Notes: generated by a model from the letters alone, not told the origin. DNA of 64,000 nucleotides from Liolophura sinensis (GCF_032854445.1 NC_088297.1:14189335-14253334); one strand, 5' to 3'. Counted from the first letter of the stretch, positions 47,079-59,075 are shown. Program-made: numbers and translations.

Positions 47079-48417
47079 CCAAATTACGCTTGGCTGGGAA
47101 GGCCGGCTTCCCATTAACGCGTTTTGCGGCATGAACTACAGCATGTTTGGACATTTGGAGGCAGCATGCCGAAAAAGCGCGAAATGCGGCTGGTAAAAAA
47201 ACATACAATACAAGGCTGTCTTGGTGCAATGAAGTCTTGCATTGTCATGGAGCTATTATTTCTTGCGAAAGAATAGTACTCTCAAACAGAATTTGTTTGT
47301 GGCAACAACAAGTCAAGGTTTTGAATTTCACACAGGTGAGATTTTTCATCACATTTCTCTTGAAACATCAAAGCACTGTATATGACTGATGTTGTTTTTT
47401 TTACCCAATTTTGGAGAGCACAGATACAGGGAGGACTTACCAGTCAAGAACTACTTGTGACCGCGGAGGTTTATATATATATATCAACGTTTTAAGTTAT
47501 TTGCTGACGACTGTGCTCAAGTGCGTCGGAATGTTCTTACGTAATAACGAGAATTGACTTCCAGGCGGTCTGTTACCTGTTTTCGTCAGTTTGACTTCGT
47601 GCTTTGACAGGCTACAGCACAAGAAATTCGTGCCTTGTAAATTTGTTTTGCAGATGAAACTTTGTCTGTGTAACCCGAATAACACGAACCATATAGCATT
47701 AGAGTCAAGTCACGTAACATGTGTAACCAGAATAACATAATTAGAGTCACGTCACATAACATATTGCATTCATCAGGCGATTAGTCCGTCAAAATAGCAT
47801 AGTTATCAGGTGTAATCTTTTTTCTTATCAGTTTCTTCATTTTATAGAGAAATTCCAGAAACCATAGATCATCTGCTATGAAAATATGAATTTGTCAACA
47901 CTAGATATGTCCTCAGTTTGCCAAATAAATGAGTATCTTAGAGTGGAGATAAGAATCAAAATGTGCAACGAAACGGGTAATTTGGGATGCAAAAGAGACT
48001 AGTTGCAAAATAATCAATTACATTAGTAATGATGTTAAGTATGAGGTATATCAACATAACGTGAGATAACAAATGCTCCTTTTTGATGTTATGAATTATG
48101 AATTGAAGGGGCTACTGACAAATATCGTTATATTTCTAAGGGAAAGGAGAACAATTTAAGAAGCTATGTTTTATCATGTTTATGGTGGCTGGCGACCGTG
48201 CTTATTTGGAACAATTAAGAACACATCTGATGTCATTAAACTTGTGCTGGGGATGGGATGCACAAACTTTTGTTCATGTGGATTGTGCCTTCTGTGGTGA
48301 TGGATTTCATACGCTGTACATTTCTGACTGCGTGTGTCAGTACTCAATTATTATATTGTAACTGAAAAAAGGAAGGAATATATCATCTCCTGTAATTAAA
48401 CCTAACAAAATGTCGTC
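47079..48417. other. Intergenic, no gene seen
   Basis: It contains a 53-bp imperfect tandem duplication starting at GTAACC (47670 and 47723) and a short TA run near 47475. The open frames are short. Confidence 0.5.
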
Positions 48418-48418
48418 C

Positions 48419-49578
48419 CTCTCTGATACATAACTCTGGTACATAACTCCTACCCAGAACTCCTACCCAGAACTCTGGTACACAACTCTGGTACAGAACT
48501 CTGATAGAGAACTCTGGTACAGAACTCTGATACAGAACTCCTATCCAGAACCCCGATACACAACTCTGGTACATAACTCTGGTACACAACTCTGGTACAC
48601 AACTCTGATACAGAACTCTGGTACATAACTCTGATACAGAACTCTGGTACAGAACTCCTATCCAGAACTCCGATACAGAACTCTGGTACACAACTCTGAT
48701 AGAGAACTCTGGTACACAACTCTGATAGAGAACTCTGGTACAAAACTCTGATACAGAACTCCTATCCAGAACTCCGATACAGAACTCTGGTACACAACTC
48801 TGATAGAGAACTCTGGTACAAAACTCTGATACAGAACTCCTATCCAGAACTCCGATACAGAACTCTAGTACACAACTCTGATAGAGAACTCTGGTACACA
48901 ACTCTGATAGAGAACTCTGGTACACAACTCTGGTACAGAACTCCTATCCAGAACTCCGATACAGAACTCTGGTACACAACTCCGATACAGAACTCTGGTA
49001 CACAACTCTGATAGAGAACTCTGGTACATAACTCTGATAGAGAACTCTGGTACAAAACTCTGATACAGAACTCCTATCCAGAACTCCGATACAGAACTCT
49101 GGTACACAACTCTGATAGAGAACTCGGGTACATAACTCTGATACAGAACTCAGGTACATAACTCTGATACAGAACTCTGGTACACAACTCTGATACAGAA
49201 CCCCGGTACAAAACTTTGATACAGAACTCCTATCCAGAACTCCGATACAGAACTCTGGTACACAACTCTGATACAGAACTCTGGTACACAACTCTGATAC
49301 AGAACTCTGGTACACAACTCTGATACAGAACTCTGGTACACAACTCCGATACAGAACACTGGTACACAACTCTGATACAGAACTCCTATCCAGAACTCCG
49401 ATACAGAACTCCGATACAGAACTCCGATACAGAACTCTGGTACACAACTCTGATAGAGAGCTCCTATCCAGAACTCCGATACAGAACTTCTATCCAGAAC
49501 TCCGATACAGAACTCCTATCCAGAACTCCGATACAGAACTCTGCTACACAACTCTGATAGAGAACTCTGAAACAGAAA
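48419..49578. repeat. 13-bp minisatellite, about 89 copies
   Basis: The units are variants of AACTCTGATACAG, mainly AACTCTGGTACAC, AACTCTGATAGAG, AACTCCTATCCAG and AACTCCGATACAG. Variants recur in ordered blocks, for example the trio ending CCTATCCAG-AACTCCGATACAG, which gives a higher-order pattern. The minus strand has no stop in several frames, giving open stretches up to 180 codons with a repeating 13-residue pattern. These stretches have no gene support. Confidence 0.95.
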
Positions 49579-49611
49579 CTTTGGCCTGTAGATTGATAGA
49601 ACACGTACGTG

Positions 49612-49764
49612 AGAAGGTCTTCCAGCAACCTGTGAATGACCGTGGGTTATTCCCTTGCTCTCTCCGGTTTTCTACAATATAATACTAGCCGCCACTGTAT
49701 ATTTAAAGTGAAATATTCTTCGATACGGCTTGAAACACCAAAAAAATAAGGTAACAAATAAATA
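49612..49764 (+). mobile_element. SINE-A copy, 5'-truncated, diverged
   Basis: GAGAAGGTCTTCCAGCAACC, GACCGTGGGTTATTCCC and GTGAAATATTCTTCGATACGGCTTGAAACACC. It abuts the 13-bp array within 35 bp. Confidence 0.8.
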
Positions 49765-50610
49765 GACTGATAGAATACTTAACTAACTTCAAAGCTAACT
49801 TTGAAGTCCAATTCTTTCCGGCACTTTGAATTTATAAGATGATTTGGGATCAATGTTACCACCAATATTTCCAAGAAATAGAATTCTCCACGGATTGGCA
49901 TTTCTGATTGTATGTATAGGTTGAGTGAGTCAGTTTTCTGCTCGCAAAAGATTTGCGCCGGGCAAAATCACGGTATCACGGGATCACGGGATGAGTATAT
50001 ACTTAAGGCTAACTCTCGAGTTGTAAATCCACTTTAACCTGGTAATTGAGAAAACCTCACATCTGGCGGATGGATTATTTTCGGGTGGTGATGCGGATTC
50101 AACTTCCGGGCCTGTGCGAAAGAAAACATTGCTGTCGGTGGAAAAGGATTGTTGTACCTCCAACAGATGGAAAAGATATATAAATTCGGTGTTTAAAAGC
50201 AAGAAAGAGTTTCTCGAATGCCTTCCAGTGCTGTGAAATATTAGGACTTGATTCTGGATGCCTCACGGGGCGTTTGTTTATGGTACAGGAGAAGATATTT
50301 CCAATCCTAAGATCAGAGTTTCAAGCTTTAAGCTCAGATAGCGTTGACGTATATGTGCCAATCTCCCAAATATGCGCACTGCATATACTTATTTGATTTG
50401 TGTTTAACTCTGTACTGTTTTCCCCTTATCGATAAGGTTTGTTTCAGTAAGACACCAAATCTCCGTCCTTCGCCTCTTACTTGACAAACATCCTGATTTA
50501 GAGCGGCAGTCGAAACAGCAAGACCTGGATTCGAACTCGTCATCCCAGCGCACTGTATATTTGAAGCTACATTGTCTAGTAGAAGTGTATTGTTTATCTA
50601 TAATACATTG

Positions 50611-50800
50611 CCTATTTATTTATTTATCTGATTGGTGTTTTACGCCGTACTCAAGAATATTTCACTTATACATCGGCGGCCAGTCGCATAATTGCTGTTA
50701 GACCCTCGCACCTACAACAGGAGAAGAAGATAGCATGACTGGTTAAAGGCTTCTGGGTCATTGCGCCGCGCTGGCAATGCTAACCACCTCGGCCATTGCC
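50611..50800 (-). mobile_element. SINE-A, near full length, centre deleted
   Basis: TTTATTTATTTATCTGATTG, CTCAAGAATATTTCACTTATAC at the left, and GCTAACCACCTCGGCCATTGCC (head) at the right. The GGGAGGAAACCGG to CCGCAGGTT section is missing. Confidence 0.85.
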
Positions 50801-50944
50801 TGCTTAAAGCCTAAAGTCTAAAGTGCAGTGTCTGTTACAAGGGTATTGTCTGTCTGAATTGCATTACCTTTTAGTACTGCATAGCTTCTCTGAAGCACAT
50901 TACCAATATAACTGCCAGAAATGACAGCCTGTCTGGCGTGTTCT

Positions 50945-51211
50945 GCAACTCAGATGCAGACTGAACATCTGAAGTGCACTGCATGTGTGAAATGCACTGT
51001 ACGTCGATGGTATACTGCACGTTTGAGTCACACTGCACGTATGAGGCACACTGTACGTCTGAGGCACGCTGCACGTCTGAAACACACTGCGCGCCTGATG
51101 TACACCCTGCCTATTAGGCACACTGTACGGTTGAGACACACTGTACATCTGAGGCACACTGCACGTATGAGGCACACTGCACGTCTAGGGCAAAATCTAC
51201 CTCTGATGCAC
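50945..51211. repeat. 18-bp minisatellite, about 15 copies
   Basis: The consensus is GTCTGAGGCACACTGCAC, moderately diverged between units. Being a multiple of 3, it keeps frames open on both strands (112 and 108 codons) with a 6-residue repeat. It ends directly at a truncated SINE-C. Confidence 0.88.
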
Positions 51212-51416
51212 ACTGTATTGGAAACAGGACTGGTTGGGTCCGGTGGCAGTATAATGTGACTTGTCTGGTGTCTTCGACATGATACTTCAGTGGCGGCAGC
51301 ACTTTGGTGGCATGGACTCACCCTACCACAAGAAGACAGAGTATACGTACACACATCAAATGACTCCTCGTCGTCATATGCCTAAGTATAGTTAAGTATA
51401 AAGTAAAAACCCAAGG
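51212..51416 (+). mobile_element. SINE-C copy, 5'-truncated
   Basis: GTCTTCGACATGATACTTCA, GGCGGCAGCACTTTGGTGGC and CTCCTCGTCGTCATATGCCTAAGTATAGTTAAGTA follow the 46.4-kb copy in order. Confidence 0.82.
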
Positions 51417-51833
51417 ACAAAATTGCTTAGGGGTACTTTATTTAAAATTGTCGTTGTTTTGAGATTATATGTTTTCTTGAATTATCGCAGATTATAATTG
51501 AAAAGCGCCTCAGGACACTTTGCAGAAAACCTACAACGAACATAAACTTCATGTAACATTTCAGGATAGGGCCTAGTCCAACAGACCTCATTTTGTGAGC
51601 TTTACACATTGATATGCTGGATGTCATATTATTACAAAGAAAATGCAGCTAGAATACTTTTTCTAATACATAACCTATACATGCTTGGCTTCGACACCAA
51701 GAACTCATTGCCTCGGGTGACGCCAGAATTAAAAAAAAAGTGGCATCTATGTGTAGAGGTGGCGTTGTTACGCATCACTGATTAAAGGCAATTTTGATAG
51801 TGTGCATGACTGATTTTACAGACAGCTGGCAAA

Positions 51834-51860
51834 CCCCCCCCCCCCCAAAAAAAAAAAAAC
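51834..51860. repeat. Poly(C)-poly(A) tract
   Basis: About 13 C are followed by about 13 A. A sequencing or assembly length error is likely here. Confidence 0.85.
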
Positions 51861-52864
51861 AGACTCTAAGTAAGTTTACTTGTGAATGTCTGTTTATTTG
51901 ATTTTTGTATGATGTCATAATGAAGACTTTTTCATTTACGACGATTGTCAGAGCCATAGGTGTAGTAAATAAATGCGTGTGGTTTAACGTCGTACTAAAA
52001 GGACAAGACAGCCCCTGGCTAAAACGTATTTCAATCGAAAACATGATACTCAAGGTTTTTGAAAAGCATCGTACTTTATTATTTTAATGACAGTTTTTAC
52101 CGAATAACATGACATTACTGCACAATACTACACAATACAGCACAAATAGCTGGTGTGAGTCGATGCAACCGTCTTGAGAATTTTATCCAATCAAACACGT
52201 CGCGAATTTATCGTCGCCGTGCTCAAGCCGAGGTGCTCTCTTCGATGTTCGTGGTAACTAGGTGGTCAACACTGCTTTCATCTTAGAAGCCACAGCTACA
52301 AAACTGAAGCATAAAATTCAGAGACAATCGAATGCCTAGATCAGCATCTCCGTGGTGATTAGAATTATTTCCGTTTGTTTCAGAACTGAGCAAGGATCGA
52401 GTTGTACAACAATCCTATTGTAACATTTAATAGGGGACAAAATCACCAGTATAACCCTTCGGGAGGCTACCACATGAACAAGGAATACCCCGACCGTGCG
52501 TCTGCAGCTAGGCTATTTAAATGGGGTCGCTGGAGTTCCTTATCAATGATATAGTAGGCCTACTGTATCAACACTTTAAGCAGTGAAAGAAATATTCTTC
52601 CAGTGTGTCAAATTTCAGTGAAAGCTATATTTATCACTTGGACCTTCATCGACTAAATTTATCCGGAAAATACCCTCGACGTTAGAGAGCTAGAGCAAAC
52701 GTGACGTAGCCTTGCTCTCGATAATGGAGACGTGCTGAAGACAAAGTTTCACAAAGCTTTTTACTCGATTGAAAAAACTTTAAAAAATACATTTAATGCC
52801 GGTTTGAGATACTTTGAATGGTAGTCTTTTAGTGGACATAAACATTAGTCAGGTGCTGTCTTTC
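51861..52864. other. Intergenic, no gene or clear repeat seen
   Basis: Short frames only (for example 51905-52087). GTGTGGTTTAACGTCGTACT at about 51978 resembles a lone SINE-B/C tail fragment. Confidence 0.45.
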
Positions 52865-52865
52865 A

Positions 52866-53166
52866 CTTTAGCAATTTTTCAGTCATATAACGAGGTGTCA
52901 TTAGGTGTGTGTGCATACACTGTGTCTTCTTATGGTAGGTGATTCCATGTCGCTGAAGTGTTGCCACCACTGAAATATCATGCCAAAAACAACAGTCATG
53001 ACACTCCCACCCAATCACACTATACTCACAGCGCCCCAAACAATCACGCATCGTTGCTCCAACTTGTCAGTGCTGAGTACCAACCGAGCATATACCATTT
53101 TTAAAGTCTTTGGTATGACCCGACCTGGCGGACGCTGTAGCTATTAGGCCACCCAAACGGTCAGTT
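52866..53166 (-). mobile_element. SINE-C, near full length
   Basis: AGCAATTTTTCAGTCATATA at the left (tail), CTGAAATATCATGCCAAAAA, TTTTTAAAGTCTTTGGTATG, and AGCTATTAGGCCACCC at the head. The final GTACGACGTTAAACC part of the tail is missing. Confidence 0.82.
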
Positions 53167-53362
53167 ACCGTCGACAAATCCCTAGTGTAATCATATAATT
53201 ATATTTGATCATACTGATGTAGGACAAGTGGCCTTGAAAGTCCACCGCTTATTGTCACCAAAGTCCCACAAACAGTGCATGAGAGCGCCTCGGGTTTCTT
53301 TGCGAATGAACGACAGTCCCATCAATTAACCACTCGATCGGCTCCCTTTTCAAAGGATTTGT

Positions 53363-53449
53363 TTTATTTATTTATCGATGTATTTGATTTGAGTTTAACG
53401 CCGTATTCAGAAATATTTCAATTATAAACCGAGCAACTTTAGGGTGGGA
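53363..53449 (-). mobile_element. Older SINE-A, left part, split by a younger SINE-A
   Basis: TTTATTTATTTATCGATGTATTTGATTTGAG, CCGTATTCAGAAATATTTCA and the end of the copy at CTTTAGGGTGGGA. Its continuation resumes at 53719 after the inserted element. Confidence 0.85.
53437..53449. repeat. Left 13-bp target-site duplication
   Basis: CTTTAGGGTGGGA is identical to 53719-53731 and flanks the inserted SINE-A. Confidence 0.92.
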
Positions 53450-53718
53450 TTTATTTATTTATTTATTTGATTGACGTTTTACACCGTACTCAAGAATTTC
53501 ACTTTTACGACGGCGGCCAGCATTATGGTGGGAGGAAACCGGTCAGTGCCCGGGGGAAACCCACGCCCATCCGAAGGTTGCTGTCAGACCTTCCCACTTA
53601 CGGCCGGAAAGGAAGCCAGCATGAGCTGGACTTGAACTCACAGCGACAGCATTGGTGAGAGGCTTCTGGGCCATTACGCTGCGCTATCGCGCTAACCAAC
53701 TGAGCCACGGACGCCCCC
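53450..53718 (-). mobile_element. SINE-A, full length, nested inside another SINE-A
   Basis: This 269-bp copy runs from a (TTTA)5 tail to the head, complement of GCGCTAACCAACTGAGCCAC and GGACGCCCCC. It is flanked by the perfect 13-bp duplication of host SINE-A sequence. The complete body includes CGGCGGCCAGCATTATGGTG, CCCGGGGGAAACCCACGCCC and GAGCTGGACTTGAACTCACA. It is an excellent consensus-like copy. Confidence 0.95.
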
Positions 53719-53860
53719 CTTTAGGGTGGGAGGGAACAAGGTCAGAGCCATGGGGAAATCCACGACCATGCACAGGTTGCTGCAAGACCTTCCCACATAC
53801 GCCAGGAGAAAAAAACCAGCATGCCCAAATGCTTTGAAACCGGGTTCGAAATCACTCTTC
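53719..53860 (-). mobile_element. Older SINE-A, right part
   Basis: It begins with the second target duplication and continues AGGGAACAAGGTCAGAGCCA, CACGACCATGCACAGGTTGC and CCTTCCCACATACGCCAGGA. It ends in CCGGGTTCGAAATC. Confidence 0.85.
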
Positions 53861-54630
53861 TCTCGATGACATAAGGGAAAATATGCTTTATACAAAGACT
53901 GATGAGTCATCAAGACCCCCCATAACAATGTACAACAATCCCGTGTGGCAGGTTCCCCTTAAGCGGGTTAGATAACTTGTAGATGTCAGGGATATGACAG
54001 GCCATGTCAGAGAGATCGTATGAAGTACATGTTCTCAGTAAACGCCGATGACAGTTTTATATGTCTAGCTTGCTTTTTTTTACCACCGGATAGGGCATGA
54101 TTTTTTTAATGTGGTATTAAGCGAATGTATGAGAGACGAGTACCGTCATTAATTCCAGCACACGCCATCACGTCAACTCTCATTGAGATCCGTTTCGAGC
54201 TGAAGCTTGTCAGAGCGAAGCTCTTATTTACTTCCGGTTATATCAGACACATGTAATAGTGCGCACATGCGCTGTGTAACACTTCATGGGGGAATTCCCT
54301 TTCGTTTGGTAATACATTCCGGGGGAAGTTTAGTCCGCCAAGTTATGTAAACGACACTTATACGAAGACCTAAAGTTGTTGAGTAGATAACTGATGCTGA
54401 ACACAAAACCTCCAGGGAAATCCTCGCGAAAACATTTTAATTTCATCTAAGGCAAGTTTTTCTGACGGCGGATATGATACTAAAATAAGTGCAATACTGG
54501 GAGTTGATGAAACCGTTTTACTAAGACAAGATGTTCTGGAGGGTGGATATGATAGTGAAGTACGTGCAACACTGGAGTGTGATAAAAACCGATTCGTTAT
54601 AAGACAGACTCTTCTTAAGAACTTAAGAAG

Positions 54631-54821
54631 TTCAAGTCCAACTCATGCTGGCTTCCTCTTCGACTGTATGTAGGAATGTCTGGCAGCAGCCTGTGGATGG
54701 TCGTGGGTTTCCCCACAGGCTTTTCCCGGTTTCCTCACATCATAATGCTGGCCGCTGTCGTATAAGGGAAATATTCTTGAGTAGGGCATAAAACACCAAT
54801 CAGATAAATAAAAAAATAAAT
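54631..54821 (+). mobile_element. SINE-A, 5'-truncated, with 9-bp target-site duplication
   Basis: CTTAAGAAG stands at 54622-54630 and 54822-54830. The copy starts within box B (TTCAAGTCCAACTCATGC) and ends CCAATCAGATAAATAAAAAAATAAAT. Confidence 0.88.
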
Positions 54822-54830
54822 CTTAAGAAG

Positions 54831-55726
54831 GATATGATACTGAAGTACATGCAATACAGGGCTTTGATATACCGATTTACTTATACTTAACACTGTTTAT
54901 TTACAGTGTTATAGATCGCGATCTACAACATTTCACAAATACAACTTTGATGAAATTTGTATATGAATGGTGGAAACAGCCAAGCAAATCACACCTCACC
55001 AAACGAACTTCCCAGCGTGCACTCGCATTAACGTGTTGAAGGAGCGAGAGCTGGATTCGAGCACGCGACCTGTTTCGTCCTCACAAGGTGCTGTCTAAAA
55101 TGTTCTCTTTTGCAAGCGCAGAGAGAACCAAGAAATACTAGGCCATATTTCTTGCCTATATACACAAGCCTGTTCCAAGCTGTGTAAAAACACATGATTC
55201 TCTACCGTTGCGCTGCAGCGTTGGTGAACCACTTATTTGCTTTCCAAGCACAAGTGTACAAACATTTTGGTGTATTGCAGAAAAGAACAAAAGAGCACAT
55301 CGTTTAGACCCACATCTTTTCGGTGGGGCTATGTTCCCTACTGATAATGACTCATTCAAATATTGCTCCCTCAAATATTGCTCCATCTTTCAGTTTTTCA
55401 TAAATCCACCGTGATGTTAAATATTGGAAAAAAAAAACGATGGTTGTTTCAGTCTGCTTTACCACTGGGCCAGCTGATGTTTTTGTTGAAGTGAGTTAAG
55501 TTGACAAGAGGCCCGATGGAAGCTCATTTGGTGATGGGGATGAGATATTTTTGTTTCCTTCCAATTTACAACTTACAATACCCATACAATAAAAGATTCG
55601 TAATGATACCAGAGATACTGTCTGTTGGTCATTTGATTTCATTTACCTGTATTTGAATATTTCGTATCGATATTGGTCTAATTTTCATTTAGTAAATCAA
55701 TCAAACAAGTCATATTTAATTTTTTG
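54831..55726. other. Intergenic, no gene seen
   Basis: Open frames near 55156-55414 overlap on both strands and have no recognised domain. Confidence 0.5.
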
Positions 55727-55962
55727 CTTATTTATTTGACATTTCATTACACGACGATGGCAGACATAATGGTGGGAGGAAGCCGGACAGAGCTCCGGGG
55801 AAATCTACGACAATCCGCAGGTTTCTGTCAGATCTTCCCACCAACGACCGGAGAGGAAGCCAGCATGAGTTGGGCGAACTCATCAGCTCAGTGACCGCAT
55901 TGGTGAGGAGTCTCCTGCAGACAAGTCATTCTGCTGTTCTAGCACGTTAACCATTCGACAGC
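55727..55962 (-). mobile_element. SINE-A, near full length, diverged
   Basis: TTATTTATTTGACATTTCATTACACG (tail with a deletion of the CTCAAGAATATT block), GGTGGGAGGAAGCCGGACAG, CGACCGGAGAGGAAGCCAGC, and the decayed head AGCACGTTAACCATTCGACA. Confidence 0.82.
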
Positions 55963-56192
55963 GGAAAATATTTTTACGGTCAAGTTAAATACATGCAGCC
56001 ATATACTAGGTTGTTCTTTCATGTTAGGGCATGTTGAATTTCATCCCATCAACTACTGTCCAGAGCAATCAGGCAGTCAATCAATCCATAAGGCTAATCA
56101 ATCAACAAATCAATCAGTCAATAATCCAATGTTGGCAAATCCATCAGTCACCATGCGACGCGAACCTTTTCTGGCTGCTTTCAATTAACAAA

Positions 56193-56487
56193 TGTATGCA
56201 TATGACAACGAAGAGTCATTAGGTGTGTTTCTTCTTGTGGCCCATGACACCAAAGCGCTGCCGCCACTGAAGACACCAGGCATGACCCCCCCCCCCCCCA
56301 CCCTCTTCCCCTCACATTATTCTGGCATCGGGCCAATCTGTCCTGTTTCTTTGCTCTAACCTCTCACTACTGAGCGCCGAACGACACACCAGCAAGTACC
56401 ATTTTTTAAGTCTTTGGCATGAATCTACTTTGGGTCTCCAGACTTCGATAAGGACGATTCAACAATTGGGCCACCGAAGCGGTTAAA
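56193..56487 (-). mobile_element. SINE-C, near full length, diverged
   Basis: CATATGACAACGAAGAGTCATTAGG at the tail side, a 15-C run (56286-56299), CTTTGCTCTAACCTCTCACT, TTAAGTCTTTGGCATGAATC, and AATTGGGCCACCGAAG at the head. Confidence 0.82.
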
Positions 56488-56772
56488 TGAATAAATAAAA
56501 CAGTCAATAGTCCGATCGGTCCGGTGTCAAATCAATCAAGCACTAACCATTTCGACCACTTTTCTCAGGCCACGACAATCGATGGTTTTACGGCTCATCG
56601 CGCTTATTCCACGAAAGTTGCTCATTTTCCCTGATTCTCAGAGTTCTATTGATCTTAGAAAGGTGTTTAGAAGTCGGTTTGTAAGGTAGGCTGATATCCG
56701 TTATACTTTTATCATCGCATTTTACATCACGTGCGGATTGCCTGATAGTCATCTGAATCTACCCTGCCGCAT

Positions 56773-57061
56773 TAAATAGATCTTCATGTTATTGTATGTT
56801 AAATGTGATGACAACACAGAATTTTGAGTAATTCTAGACCAGTGAAGTACAATAAATTGTGGTTAACATCACGCATTTCTTTTCTTTTTTACCAGATTCT
56901 TCTCAAGCCATGTTGCCAGCGGGTGTGTAACTACTATTTAAGGATTTATATATGAACATGCAGTTGGAATTAAACCGTAACTGAGCTAGATTGACAAGAG
57001 GCCGTATTTCACCGATTACTAGTGACCATTTACCAATTATCACACTATCGTCGCTGTTCTT
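56773..57061 (+). repeat. Family-E copy, left part (interrupted)
   Basis: It is the most complete copy: ATTAAATAGATCTTCATGTT, TGTTAAATGTGATGACAACA, GAGTAATTCTAGACCAGTGA, GATTGACAAGAGGCCGTATT and CAATTATCACACTATCGTCG. It is cut at CTGTTCTT by the next element. Confidence 0.75.
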
Positions 57062-57172
57062 GGTCCAGTTTCAAGGAGATGTCGTACATGTACGACAATC
57101 GCACATATAAGACAACCGTACGACAAATGTGCGATAAAATAAATGTCGTACTCCGCTTTGTGAAACTGGACC
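57062..57172. mobile_element. Small inverted-repeat element inserted in family E
   Basis: It begins GGTCCAGTTTCAAGGAG and ends CTTTGTGAAACTGGACC, with imperfect inverted termini. It holds several GTCGTAC or GTACGAC motifs. Its 111 bp interrupt the otherwise continuous family-E terminus. The exact target duplication is not resolved. Confidence 0.75.
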
Positions 57173-57205
57173 CTGTCCTTACTCTCTGTGCTGTAAGTTA
57201 TTTTA
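57173..57205 (+). repeat. Family-E copy, right end
   Basis: TCCTTACTCTCTGTGCTGTA completes the terminus that broke off at 57061. Confidence 0.7.
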
Positions 57206-59011
57206 TATTATTAATTTACTGACAGACAACATTCCACGCATTCACAGTGGCCTTCACGACTGCGGTATATATGTGAGTTTTAGCACCAAAAACATTGTAT
57301 GACATTTATTTGCCTCTTTAAAAGGCACTTTTTGGGGGTGACCTTTTAGGACATTTACAGTATATTGGCCATGCGCTCTCTCTACAGTCAGAAGCAAAGC
57401 GGGTCTATCAAGCAAATGCCAAATTATTTTTTCTGATAATTAGGTGCCAAAAAATATGAGTTATCGAAATGCCCTTCATCTCGATCAAGAGAATTCACGG
57501 GGAGTTTAGTTAGGCAATTCATTAGCTGACGCGCTCGAACTGTCTTCAGTTATTTGCAGAAATCTTGCTAAGACAAACCAGGGCGTCGCTTCAATTATAG
57601 TATATTACCTCTGGGTGTTGCGGTACATTTGAAACCGGCGAAAACGGACGATTCACATTTCGCAACTCAGGCCGAGCTGAGACGTCACTTATAATTATTA
57701 CCTCCCTTTGGCAGTGGAACTTATTACGTTTTACAACGCGAGTGGAATTGTCAGATCGTCATCTAATATTTACCGTAACGCATTAGGTCCGTCTTCATTT
57801 ACTGACAGGACAACATTCCAGACATTCACAGTTGTCTTTATGCCGTCGGTAAGAGCTCTTAAAGAAACGTCTTTGCGTCTCTATGACGTCAGACATCTGG
57901 ATAGATCTAATATTCCAATGATGCTAATATGCTATATATATAGTGCGACTCACAAAGAATGCCTGTATTCTATAGTGGTCCTATTTTGGCTAACTAATTA
58001 AAGCCATGCAAGTCCGCCATAGGCCTAATTGGGCCGCACAGCATGAAATGCAGGCCTATACCATACTTATTACAGCACATGCGTCGCTCTCTACCTTTCG
58101 CTTTACATCACTGCCACCAGTGCTAATCTTGGTAGAGAAATCTTGAACAACGCCGAGGTCACCAAGGTACGGTGATGAGGCAGAAAGTGATGTCGAAAAC
58201 ACACAAAAACTCTGTCTCAGCCTTTGTATTTAACTATACCTTATACAGAGGCATTCTCTTTATCTATAAAGTGTGTACAACATAGCTCTAACCAACAAAT
58301 GAAACTATTCTCTTGATGAATCGCGATTACACAGTTCCGCGCAAGGACATCGGTGATGAGGCTAGGTTTAAAGAAGCCTACGTGCGTCACACGATCTCCA
58401 AAGGTCAAGCTGATCTATTGGTGCAGTGACGGCCTACACTCCTCAGGTGCGCCATTGCCTTATACACTCACCACTACACTCCCCAGGTGCGCCATTGCCT
58501 TATACACTCACCAGGGTAGGTCTGCGTCAACTGAACAGTAGACTTATAGCATGAGAAATTCCTAAATGCATGACATCTTGTCTTTATGCTGTTGTGTATG
58601 TTTTCATCACGTGACGTAATTCGCGAAAAAAAAAACCCGGTGAAATGCGGTCGGTTTGTTTTGTATATAAATCTAGATAGACCATGCATTCAATACACAC
58701 ATTTCCCATTAATGATAGGTCTCTCCTAAAGTGTAATTTGTAATTTTTGTGTTCACATTTTTTGTGAGTGGCTTTTTTTATCGTTCACTATTCGCCATCA
58801 AAGCATTGCCATCATTGGAGACTGGCAAGAATACTGGCTTATAGATGTAAAGGCTGGTACTGGTTTTCGACACGAGAGTTGTACATTCCAAAGGCTCCCA
58901 ATGCTTATGGGCCTTTTACACAGTGACAATTAGCGGTCAATGCCGATTACCGTTTGTCCATTCTACTGTTCGTTTTAGAAACAGGCGCTCGAATCCAGTG
59001 TGTAAACCCTA
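57206..59011. other. Intergenic, no gene seen
   Basis: It contains a 97-codon frame at 57708-58001 and one at 58353-58541. Neither is recognised. The 40-bp duplication at 58435-58514 lies here. Confidence 0.5.
58435..58514. repeat. 40-bp direct tandem duplication
   Basis: CAGGTGCGCCATTGCCTTAT followed by ACACTCACCA occurs twice, 40 bp apart, with one mismatch in the flanking CTC(C/T)CAGG. Confidence 0.9.
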
Positions 59012-59052
59012 CGTATATGAGTACGGCGTAAATCACTAATGAAGTAAATAAA
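59012..59052 (+). mobile_element. SINE-A tail fragment
   Basis: ATGAGTACGGCGTAAATCACTAATGAAGTAAATAAATATG. Only the last 40 bp remain. Confidence 0.65.
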
Positions 59053-59075
59053 TATGTATATGTAGGAGGCAATCA

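Noticed and set aside
48383-49447. Series of 70-180 codon minus-strand frames rich in Cys, Val and Ser
   Set aside because: They are translations of the 13-bp minisatellite. The unit lacks stops on that strand, so openness carries no coding information.
50921-51354. Open frames of 112 codons (plus) and 108 codons (minus)
   Set aside because: They come from the 18-bp array running into SINE-C sequence, open on both strands at once.
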